Source: an uncultured Bacteroidales bacterium
Lineage (GTDB): Bacteria > Bacteroidota > Bacteroidia > Bacteroidales > Muribaculaceae
Length of the DNA stretch: 59,944 nt
Reading direction: 5' to 3'
Assembly: GCA_947175245.1 (NCBI GenBank)
Contig: CAMWLW010000006.1
Coordinates: forward strand, 1-59,944
Part shown: positions 16,830 to 24,215 of the stretch, in pieces
Layout of the letters: each line of letters begins with the position of its first letter
How positions within the stretch are numbered: the stretch's first letter is position 1
Translations under genes and position numbers: made by a program
Notes under the pieces: model-generated
What the model was told of the DNA's origin: nothing
Databases searched by the model: none
Seen by the model: only the letters and a program-made list of their open reading frames with translations

Positions 16830-16874
16830 CAAATAAACAAATTACGCAAACTAAGCTTTTTATTAATTAAAGTA

Positions 16875-17129
16875 ATGGCAAACCATAAATCATCAATCAA
16901 GAGAATCCGCCAGACCGAGGCACGCCGTCTCCGCAACCGTTATTACGAGAAGAGTGCCCGTACCGCAGTACGTCGTCTTCGTCGCATGACCAACAAGGCC
17001 GAGGCCGAGGCAACCCTCGTTAAAGTATCAGCTATGCTTGATAAACTCGCCGCTAAGAAAACCATCTCAAAGAATAAGGCATCTAACCTCAAGAGCAAGC
17101 TGGCCAAGCACATCAACAAGCTGGCATAA
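16875..17129 (+). CDS. rpsT: 30S ribosomal protein S20
   Basis: The 84-aa, strongly basic protein binds 16S rRNA in the small ribosomal subunit. It has the S20 pattern [21 protein letters not shown] at the start, an alanine/lysine-rich helical body and [17 protein letters not shown] at the end. It sits between two identical tRNA-Glu genes, 46 bp after the first, and is probably cotranscribed with them. Confidence 0.97.
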   Translation: MANHKSSIKRIRQTEARRLRNRYYEKSARTAVRRLRRMTNKAEAEATLVKVSAMLDKLAAKKTISKNKASNLKSKLAKHINKLA

Positions 17130-17240
17130 CAAGCCCCGAGGGTAAGAACCGTACAAGGAAAAAAGATAACACGAGTCGCGCGAGAGTCACATCGGGCACA
17201 TAGCCAAGGTGTGTCGACAAGAGACTGTGTTATTACTGAT

Positions 17241-17312
17241 GGCCCATTCGTCTATCGGCTAGGACGCAAGATTTTCATTCTTGAAAGAGGAGTTCGATTC
17301 TCCTATGGGCTA
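17241..17312 (+). tRNA. tRNA-Glu (TTC), second copy
   Basis: Identical over all 72 nt to the copy at 16758-16829, with anticodon TTC and no encoded CCA. It lies 111 bp after rpsT, and that intervening stretch shows no recognised feature. Confidence 0.96.
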
Positions 17313-17318
17313 CCCCGA

Positions 17319-17352
17319 CGCTCCCGTCAGTGACCACGTCACGGCGGGAGCG
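17319..17352 (+). terminator. Hairpin after the second tRNA-Glu
   Basis: CGCTCCCG pairs with CGGGAGCG (17319-17326 with 17345-17352), and inside it GTGAC pairs with GTCAC (17330-17342). It starts 7 bp after the tRNA. There is no T-run, so it could be a terminator or a processing structure. Confidence 0.5.
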
Positions 17353-17394
17353 CTGCGTTATCCCCCCACCCTATCCCAAAAGAAATCCATTCAG

Positions 17395-17471
17395 TTTATC
17401 GTAGTACACCCAACCCAAATATCCCTATTTATCGTAGTTTGGTATATATGATTTTGGGTATTTATCGTAGT
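17395..17471 (+). repeat. Three TTTATCGTAGT repeats with exact 33-bp period
   Basis: The 11-mer occurs at 17395-17405, 17428-17438 and 17461-17471, each start exactly 33 bp from the next. The sequences between them are unrelated. The third copy lies in the spacer between the -33 and -7 boxes of the ATPase promoter, so a DNA-binding protein on these sites would be expected to control it. Confidence 0.85.
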
Positions 17472-17484
17472 TTTATTATCTTTG
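17453..17484 (+). promoter_or_regulatory. Promoter of the AAA ATPase gene
   Basis: TTTG (17453-17456), 20 bp, TATCTTTG (17477-17484). It shows that the upstream TTG at 17482 cannot be the translation start and supports ATG 17506, 22 bp after the -7 box. Confidence 0.82.
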
Positions 17485-17505
17485 CGTCATAAATACAGGA
17501 AATCA

Positions 17506-18771
17506 ATGGATACTTCAGTATTGCTTGAAATATTACGTGACCAGCGAGAAGAACTGGACTCGCTTCGTTCCCAACAGTTTTGCGAACGAAGGGAAGAAGA
17601 TATGATTAAACTTGAGAGCAAAAAGGCTCAAGTGGTAATCGGTGTACGCCGCAGTGGAAAATCAACATTGTGTTTCAACGTACTGAATAAGGCTCAGGTA
17701 AAATTCGCTTATGTGAATTTTGACGATGAGCGTTTAGTTCGTTTATCAGCTGATAATCTGAACGATGTATTAAAAGGACTCTACCAGATTTATGGTGACT
17801 TCACGCACCTGTTTCTTGACGAGGCGCAGAATGTGGAAGGATGGCATCTCTTCGTCAACAGATTGCTCAGGCACGGAATGAAGGTGATTTTAACCGGAAG
17901 CAATGCAAAGCTACTAAGCAGCGAGCTTTCCACGTATCTCACCGGCCGATATAATGAAATCGAATTGCTTCCTTTCTCATTCAGTGAATTTTGTGAAATG
18001 GAGAAAGTGGAAACAACGAATCTTTCTACCAAAACTGACGCTTTACTGCGCAGGGCATTTGACAAGTATATGGAGACAGGCGGTTTCCCCGAAATAATCA
18101 ATGGAGAAGAGACTGCTGAGCAATATATAGACACACTGGTATCAAATATTCTGGAAAGAGACATAGCGCAACGTTTTAAAGTAAGATATAGAGATGCCTT
18201 TAAGTCACTTTCCAATCATCTCATGAATAATGCCCCATGCGAAATCGTATATACGGCTCTGCAGAAGACCTTTAATTTCAAAAATGACAAAACGGTTGAG
18301 AATTATGTCGGATACCTTTATCAGGCATATCTGATGAAGCAGTTGCGCAAATACTCTACCAAAAGTAGCGAGCGTATTCGTAATGCCAAATGCTATCCCA
18401 TAGATGTATCGCTTATGAACGCCAGGAAGAATGCATTTGCCAAAGACAACTTTGGATGGAGGCTTGAATCTTTGGTCTATTTGGCATTATGCAGGAAATA
18501 TGGAACCGGTTACGATATATATTATCACAAAACCGAATCTTATGAAGTGGATTTCGTAGTTTGTCATCGTGCAACTGTTGTTGAACTTGTGCAGGTCGCT
18601 TATGATATATCCTCTGAAAAAACTCTCAATCGAGAAACTTCGGCTTTAGTGAAGTCTGGGACATCGCTCAAATGTGACAAACTAACTCTTGTCACTGCCT
18701 ACGAAGAACGTGTGTTGGATGTTCACGGACAAGTAATTAATGTCTGCGCTGCTTACAAATGGCTTCTTTAA
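17506..18771 (+). CDS. AAA+ ATPase with C-terminal DUF4143-type domain
   Basis: The 421-aa protein has a Walker A motif GVRRSGKST (residues 46-54), a Walker B motif HLFLDEAQNVEGW and a sensor-like VILTGSNAKLLSSE, followed by ETGGFPEI. The C-terminal half matches the DUF4143 type with VDFVV, a nuclease-like Asp/Glu arrangement. Such proteins are common and often horizontally mobile in Bacteroidales; their role is not established, although toxin-antitoxin or defence roles have been proposed. The gene is monocistronic and more AT-rich than its neighbours. The start follows from the promoter at 17453-17484. No partner gene lies next to it. Confidence 0.85.
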   Translation: MDTSVLLEILRDQREELDSLRSQQFCERREEDMIKLESKKAQVVIGVRRSGKSTLCFNVLNKAQVKFAYVNFDDERLVRLSADNLNDVLKGLYQIYGDFTHLFLDEAQNVEGWHLFVNRLLRHGMKVILTGSNAKLLSSELSTYLTGRYNEIELLPFSFSEFCEMEKVETTNLSTKTDALLRRAFDKYMETGGFPEIINGEETAEQYIDTLVSNILERDIAQRFKVRYRDAFKSLSNHLMNNAPCEIVYTALQKTFNFKNDKTVENYVGYLYQAYLMKQLRKYSTKSSERIRNAKCYPIDVSLMNARKNAFAKDNFGWRLESLVYLALCRKYGTGYDIYYHKTESYEVDFVVCHRATVVELVQVAYDISSEKTLNRETSALVKSGTSLKCDKLTLVTAYEERVLDVHGQVINVCAAYKWLL

Positions 18772-18959
18772 CTCATCGCCATCTCTACGCCCTCCAATCT
18801 CAGCTTCAACAGCATAGAATTGCAAAAGGGGAGCGGAGGGGAGGGATAGCTCGATTGTGCACTGGGTGGCGATGTAATTTTTTTGGGGGGAACGTGGGAA
18901 TTTTGCATGGTTTGGGGCGCGGGAGGTATTATCTTTGCAGCTGAAAAAACAAATAAACC
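18772..18959. other. Intergenic with a lone -7 element
   Basis: No gene. TATCTTTG at 18930-18937 fits the -7 consensus, but TTTG occurs only 15 or 24 bp upstream, so the promoter for the 19046 gene is not fully supported. A T7-G6 run lies near 18877-18890. Confidence 0.4.
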
Positions 18960-19036
18960 TCGGCGGCAGCCGAACTAAACTTTTAAACCTCGGCCTTTAG
19001 GCCGAAATAAACCTCTAAACCTCGACCACAGGTCGA
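18960..19036 (+). repeat. Three tandem AAACCTCG-type hairpins in the leader of the 823-aa gene
   Basis: Stems TCGGC/GCCGA (18960-18973), TCGGCC/GGCCGA (18990-19005) and TCGACC/GGTCGA (19022-19036) each follow AAACC and have 3-4-nt loops. The third stem has compensating changes relative to the first two (GGC to GAC, GCC to GTC), which favours selection for pairing. The last stem ends 9 bp before the ATG at 19046, so it could hide or protect the ribosome binding region. Confidence 0.75.
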
Positions 19037-19045
19037 ATTAATGCT

Positions 19046-21517
19046 ATGAAAAATTCTCTTTTGCCTTCTTTGCCTGAGCTTGCTCACACGTGTCTCAATC
19101 TGCGCCCCGATTTCTCGCTCGGGGCCGACCGTCTGGTACCTGTCATGCCGCCGGCTATGGTGGGGTTGCGGCCGTGGCGCGTGATCGGTATCTTTCAGAC
19201 GCCTGACGATAATGTGATGGAGCTGATGGTCGACGGGCGGGTGCTCGGCGCTTCGGTGCACGCTGACTCGGCGCCTGTGTCTCAGCCTTATGTCATCACC
19301 GGCCGGCTCGAGGGCCGGGCCACGTGTGCCTATCGGGTGGCTGACGGTTTCGTGGTGCTGACCGACAGGTGTATGTATCACGTCGTTTATGACGCGAACG
19401 GTATTCTCAGGGCCGAGACGCCGGTCGACGCGTCGGCCTATCCGACTCTGGTGACACTGGTGACGTCCGAGACTACGGCTCAGGCTGCCGTGGAGGGCTT
19501 CAGGCTGTCGGGCAGCTATGGCCCGACGGTGGTGACGCTCGCGCCCGATGATGCGTCGCGGCTCGACAAGGCCGTTATCGGCGCCTACAGCCGGGCCTCG
19601 GCGACGGCTGTTGCCGACGGTGGGTTTGTGGCGCCGGTGTTTGTGCGTTACAGGCTGATTGACAGCCATAACCGCCTGCTAATGGAGTCGGTGCCCAAGC
19701 TACATGTCCCCACGGGGCGCCATGACTATGGTGCCACGGTGTCGCTGTCGGCCGACCTTACCGGCGGCCGTGTGATGCCGGGTGCCATACCGTTGCCGCT
19801 CTACAGGCTGTCGATGCAGCTGCCGGCGGCCGACGGGTCGGTGGCTCAGCGGCGCATTGCACGCATCGAGGTGCAGCTCACGCCTCAGATTCACCGCGTT
19901 GACCCGTCGCTCGGGGTCATTAACAGGCTCGGTTACGCGGCCTCGGGCGACAGCCTGACGGTCACGCTGCCGGGCAGTGACGCCGCCCTCGCCGACAGGG
20001 TGAGGCGTGCTATGGGGCGGCTCGACTCGTTGTTTGAGACGGTGACTGTCATCGACAATCCGTTTGACGGCTCGCAGGAGGCTCGCACGGTGGCGATACC
20101 GGCTCGCGTCATGACGCTCGACCGCGAGATTGCCGCGCTCGGGCGCGTAGTCAGCGCCGACGATGCCACGTGGCTCTCGCGCTGTCGTCCGCCCCACTCG
20201 GTCACGGCGGCGGTGGGGATGGGGCAGGGTGATGCAACCCTGCTGGGCAACCTCAGTGTCTCGCTCTATGACGGCGCGCCGGTGGCCCACTACCTCAACA
20301 GCGGCTCGGGTGCCGGCGCGGTCGAGACCGTGGCCACGGTGAGCTTCGGCACCGAGCGGCGCGCGGTGGCGGCCTCCCTGTGGACGTCGGGCTACCGGCA
20401 GGCGGCGTTCTCGCCCGTCATCGCCTATCCCGACCCCGAGGCCACATCGATTGAGCTCACCATGCGCGACAGCGAGGGTACTGTCAGCTCGGCCACCTTT
20501 CAGCTCACGCGCTGCGGCCGCTATGCCTGTTACATTGACCCCGGGGTGAAGCCCGTGACGCTCGGGCAGGCCGATGACTATGAGGTGCCACAGGCGTTCG
20601 GTCAGACCGTTCGTTATCCCGGCCACCTCATCAGCTACAGCAGCTCGGCGCCGCTGGCCGACATAGCCGGGCTGAGGGCGGGCCACGGCCGCATCAACGC
20701 CATACACCCCGTGGCGCGCCCGTCGTCGAGCGCATGGCAGTCGTCGCGCTCGCGGTTCCTCATCATGGGCGACGACGGCATCTTCAGCATGGCCATGAAC
20801 GGCCACACCCCGGTCACCCCCGTGCTGCTCGACCCGCGTCCTGTAGCCGGCCCCGGGTCGGTAGCCACGGCCACCGGCCATGAGCGCCGAGTCTTTGTGC
20901 TGGCCGGCCGTGACCTCGTGGCTGTCGACGGCAACAGCGTGCGCACGCTCGCCTCGCGTACAGGCGCATCGATGCTCGCCTGGGTAGCCGCTCACGGCGA
21001 GCTGCTCGCCATCTCGGCCCCTATGGACGGCGTGTCGCCGGCTCTCGTCTACAGGCCCGACTGTGGCGGCTGGTCGATGCGTCAGCTGCCGCCCGTCTCG
21101 GCCGTGTATTCTCACCCCGCCATGTCGCGTGTAACGTCTGAGGCCGAGAACGCCGTCTATGACCTGTGTACCGACGTCGGCAGCCCCACGCGCTGCTGCT
21201 ACACGACCCGGCTGCCGCTGGCGGTGAAACACCCCGTGAGCGGCGTGCCGTTCATCAGCGAGGTTGTGCTTGACCTCACGGCCGCCAACGCGAGCGGCAC
21301 GCTGACCGTGGCCGGCCACAACGGACGCCGCCCGGCCACACCCCTCTCAACGGCCGTCGTGAGCGGTGAGCTGCAGCGCCCGGTCACCCACCGCCTGCTC
21401 ATGCCGCGTCGCACCGACGTCGAGGTCTCGCTCGACGCCATGCTGTCGCCCGATGCCGTTCTCGGCCCGGTCACCTTCACCCCGTCAAACAATCTTAACC
21501 TACCTTCGATACTATGA
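19046..21517 (+). CDS. Unrecognised 823-aa protein upstream of terminase
   Basis: I do not recognise this protein. It has no signal peptide and no membrane helix; the sequence is rich in short beta-type stretches (many V, T, G, S), with no obvious repeats or catalytic motif. Its last 4 bp overlap the terminase start (ATGA), implying translational coupling and a joint function. A phage structural role (for example a head, neck or tail component) is a reasonable guess by neighbourhood only. Codon use and GC content match the GC-rich housekeeping genes rather than a recent prophage. The leader carries three hairpins. Confidence 0.7.
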   Translation: MKNSLLPSLPELAHTCLNLRPDFSLGADRLVPVMPPAMVGLRPWRVIGIFQTPDDNVMELMVDGRVLGASVHADSAPVSQPYVITGRLEGRATCAYRVADGFVVLTDRCMYHVVYDANGILRAETPVDASAYPTLVTLVTSETTAQAAVEGFRLSGSYGPTVVTLAPDDASRLDKAVIGAYSRASATAVADGGFVAPVFVRYRLIDSHNRLLMESVPKLHVPTGRHDYGATVSLSADLTGGRVMPGAIPLPLYRLSMQLPAADGSVAQRRIARIEVQLTPQIHRVDPSLGVINRLGYAASGDSLTVTLPGSDAALADRVRRAMGRLDSLFETVTVIDNPFDGSQEARTVAIPARVMTLDREIAALGRVVSADDATWLSRCRPPHSVTAAVGMGQGDATLLGNLSVSLYDGAPVAHYLNSGSGAGAVETVATVSFGTERRAVAASLWTSGYRQAAFSPVIAYPDPEATSIELTMRDSEGTVSSATFQLTRCGRYACYIDPGVKPVTLGQADDYEVPQAFGQTVRYPGHLISYSSSAPLADIAGLRAGHGRINAIHPVARPSSSAWQSSRSRFLIMGDDGIFSMAMNGHTPVTPVLLDPRPVAGPGSVATATGHERRVFVLAGRDLVAVDGNSVRTLASRTGASMLAWVAAHGELLAISAPMDGVSPALVYRPDCGGWSMRQLPPVSAVYSHPAMSRVTSEAENAVYDLCTDVGSPTRCCYTTRLPLAVKHPVSGVPFISEVVLDLTAANASGTLTVAGHNGRRPATPLSTAVVSGELQRPVTHRLLMPRRTDVEVSLDAMLSPDAVLGPVTFTPSNNLNLPSIL

Positions 21518-23454
21518 CCAACAACCTGAATATAAATACCCAGCTGAGCCGCGACGAGATGTTTCGCCGCATCACAGTACTGAACTATGACCCCGTGACG
21601 GGCGAGGGGTGTATCGGCGCCCGTCAGTGTGTCTCTCACCCCTCGGGCAGCGGCATTGTCAGTATTCCCGACACGATGCTCGCCGACCCCGACTATGGCA
21701 GCGCACAGAACGACCCCACGGCGTTCAACCGACTGCGCACGCGCCACGACTTCGAGTACTGGTGTGTCAAGTGCTGCAAGATACGCGACAAGTCGACCGG
21801 CAAGATTAAGCCCTTCAAGCTCAACGCCCCTCAGCGCTATGTGGCCACGTTGTTTGAGCAGGATCGCGCCGCCGGGCGCCCCATACGCTTCATCATGCTC
21901 AAGGCGCGCCAGTGGGGCGGCTCGACCCTGGTGCAGATGTACATGGCCTGGATACAGTGTACCCAGCAGCAGAACTGGAACTCGCTCATCTGTGCCCACG
22001 TCAAGGACGCGGCCGGCACCATACGCGGCATGTATGCCAACCTGCTGGCCGGTTATCCGTCTGAGATGTGGCTCGGCGACGATAACTCGCGCCCCGAGTT
22101 CAGGCCGTTCGAGCGGTCGACCAACGTGCGCGAGATACCGGGCCGCGGCTGCCGTGTGACCATCGCCTCGAGCGAGAACTACGATGCCGTGCGCGGTGCC
22201 GACTATGCGATGGCCCACCTGTCGGAGGTAGCGTTCTGGTCTGACACCGCGATGCGCTCGCCGGCCGACGTGATGCGCGCCGTGAGCGGTTCGATCAACA
22301 TCAATCCGCTCACCGTGGTGGTGATGGAGAGCACCGCCAACGGCGTCGGCAACTTCTTTCACAAGGAGTGGCTGCGGGCCAGTGCCGGCGAGAGTGACAA
22401 GCGCCCCGTGTTCATACCCTGGTACTACATCGACATCTACTCGACGCCGGTCGACGACCGCGAGAAACTGCTCGGCGAGATCGACGACTACGAGCGCGAA
22501 CTCATGAGCGTCTACGGCTGCACCATCGAGCAGGTGAACTGGTATCACAAGCGTCGCAAGGAGATGGTCGACCACTCGTGCATGAAGGCCGAGTATCCCA
22601 CCAACGACATCGAGGCCTTCACCAACACAGGCAGCACCGTCTTTGCCCCCGAGCATGTGAGTCATGCGGCCACCCACTGCCGTCCGGCCCTCGAGACGGG
22701 CGACATGACCGGGCCCGTGCTGACGGGCTACGAGAGTCTCACCGACATGCGGTTCACCCCACAGTCAAACGGCAATCTGAGCGTGTGGGCGCGCCCCGAG
22801 CCCGATGCCGGCCACTACACGTCGCGCTACATCGTGGCGGTCGACATAGGCGGCCGCTCGGCCAAGTCTGACTACTCGGTCATAGCTGTCTTTGACCGCT
22901 TCTCACAGCCCGGATGTCTCGAACTCGTGGCCCAGTGGCGCGGACACTGTGACCACGACATCCTGGCCTGGAAGGCAGCGGCGATAGCGCGGTGGTATGG
23001 CAAGGCCCTGCTGGTGTATGAGAGCAACACGCTCGAGACCGACAACACCGAGGGCGACCCGTCGATGTTCATACTCAACGACATATCATACCATTATGAC
23101 AACCTATACTACCGCACGCACAGTGACAGCGGCGACCTGCTGGCCCGACGGCGCCCCGGCTTCCACACCAACCGCTCGACCAAGACCACTGCCATCACCT
23201 TGCTCAATGCCGCCCTGCGCGAGCATCGTCTCATAGAGCGCGACAGCGAGTGCTGCAACGAGCTGTCGACCTACCGCAGCCTGCCGGGCGGCGGTTACGG
23301 CGCCATAGCCGGCTGTCACGACGACCTTGTGATAACGCGGGCGCTCGCCTTTGCGGTCGCAGACAGCGAGAGGCTGCTTGAGCCCGGCTGCCCGGGCGAG
23401 TCGGGCGATACGCCCCACTATGGCTCGCCGCCGCGGCTTAAACGTTGCTGGTAA
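21514..23454 (+). CDS. Phage-type terminase large subunit (TerL)
   Basis: TerL is the motor and nuclease that packages phage DNA. The 646-aa product appears intact: a Walker A variant KARQWGGST (130-138), a Walker B-like AMAHLSEVAFW (E238), a coupling-type motif MESTANGVGN (271-280), and an RNase H-fold nuclease with VAVDIGGRSAKSDYSV (D444, D453), YESN (E503) and GCHDDLVI (D603/D604). It overlaps the 823-aa gene and is followed, after its own promoter, by an unknown gene. No small terminase, portal, capsid, tail, integrase or lysis gene is visible nearby, so it is not part of an ordinary prophage. GC content is host-like. Confidence 0.88.
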   Translation: MTNNLNINTQLSRDEMFRRITVLNYDPVTGEGCIGARQCVSHPSGSGIVSIPDTMLADPDYGSAQNDPTAFNRLRTRHDFEYWCVKCCKIRDKSTGKIKPFKLNAPQRYVATLFEQDRAAGRPIRFIMLKARQWGGSTLVQMYMAWIQCTQQQNWNSLICAHVKDAAGTIRGMYANLLAGYPSEMWLGDDNSRPEFRPFERSTNVREIPGRGCRVTIASSENYDAVRGADYAMAHLSEVAFWSDTAMRSPADVMRAVSGSININPLTVVVMESTANGVGNFFHKEWLRASAGESDKRPVFIPWYYIDIYSTPVDDREKLLGEIDDYERELMSVYGCTIEQVNWYHKRRKEMVDHSCMKAEYPTNDIEAFTNTGSTVFAPEHVSHAATHCRPALETGDMTGPVLTGYESLTDMRFTPQSNGNLSVWARPEPDAGHYTSRYIVAVDIGGRSAKSDYSVIAVFDRFSQPGCLELVAQWRGHCDHDILAWKAAAIARWYGKALLVYESNTLETDNTEGDPSMFILNDISYHYDNLYYRTHSDSGDLLARRRPGFHTNRSTKTTAITLLNAALREHRLIERDSECCNELSTYRSLPGGGYGAIAGCHDDLVITRALAFAVADSERLLEPGCPGESGDTPHYGSPPRLKRCW

Positions 23455-23464
23455 AGCACATAAA

Positions 23465-23496
23465 TTTGGGTAACTTGTCAAAACTTACTACCTTTG
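23465..23496 (+). promoter_or_regulatory. Promoter of the 228-aa gene and yfhO-like operon
   Basis: TTTG (23465-23468), 20 bp, TACCTTTG (23489-23496). The ATG follows 19 bp after the -7 box. It separates the terminase pair from the genes downstream as a transcription unit. Confidence 0.82.
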
Positions 23497-23515
23497 TGTA
23501 CGATAAACTTAACTT

Positions 23516-24202
23516 ATGGATAATCTGCTTGATTACGAATCGATTGAAATATACCTCGGTGACCGTCTGAGACGTGCCGACAATCTTGACATACACGCCG
23601 ACCACTTCTTCCCCGTGACGCTGCTCGACAAGCTGTTTCACTACAGCGAGGAGACCCGCGGTACCGAGCGCGACGGCAGCAACCGCTCGCTTCACCGCAA
23701 CTTCCACGGCCACGACTTTGACCGCTGGATCGATAACCTCGTGGCCCGCACTCAGCTGCAGCTGCTCGACGACGATGACAACCGCGACCAGGTGAGCCTG
23801 CTCGACATCGACGCCATGAGCATAGGTGGCACCGACGGCCGTGTCACCGTCATGCTGCCCGACGAGACATCGTACACCCTGCTGGCACCCGACGGCCGCC
23901 CGTTAGCCGCCACGTCGCTCCACGACCTGTCGATACGCCTCGACCTGAGCACGATGTTCAGCCGTCCGCCGGTCGACAGCGACTCGGAGCCCTATCTGGG
24001 ATTCGGACAGCTCGCCCACATCGTCAGGGTGGTGTGTGACAAGAGCGGCATCGACGTCGCCAAGGTCAATCAGCACGACCTGTCGGCGCGCATCTTCGAA
24101 CACTTCAAGCACGAGATGCTGCCCCTTATACCCTCGCTGTGGAACGACATGGAACACATCATGCACTATGCCGAGCCACTGCTCATTCCCGCTAACAAAT
24201 AA
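23516..24202 (+). CDS. Conserved-looking hypothetical protein, 228 aa
   Basis: No family recognised. The protein is acidic, without signal peptide or membrane helices, and has an uncommon DDDDNRDQ stretch near residue 84. It starts MDNLLDYESIEIYLGDRL and ends with a helical region around HIMHYAEPL. It is the first gene of a run with the YfhO-like gene 13 bp downstream, then the eroded methyltransferase and xerD, so it may be cotranscribed with them. No role can be assigned. Confidence 0.75.
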   Translation: MDNLLDYESIEIYLGDRLRRADNLDIHADHFFPVTLLDKLFHYSEETRGTERDGSNRSLHRNFHGHDFDRWIDNLVARTQLQLLDDDDNRDQVSLLDIDAMSIGGTDGRVTVMLPDETSYTLLAPDGRPLAATSLHDLSIRLDLSTMFSRPPVDSDSEPYLGFGQLAHIVRVVCDKSGIDVAKVNQHDLSARIFEHFKHEMLPLIPSLWNDMEHIMHYAEPLLIPANK

Positions 24203-24215
24203 TCACTGACCCGAT

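Noticed and set aside
17319-17352. CRISPR-like or att-like repeat near the second tRNA-Glu
   Set aside because: Only one hairpin, no repeated units or integrase nearby; the ATPase downstream is not flanked by a repeated tRNA end.
17482-17505. TTG start for the AAA ATPase
   Set aside because: It lies inside the -7 promoter box and upstream of the likely transcription start.
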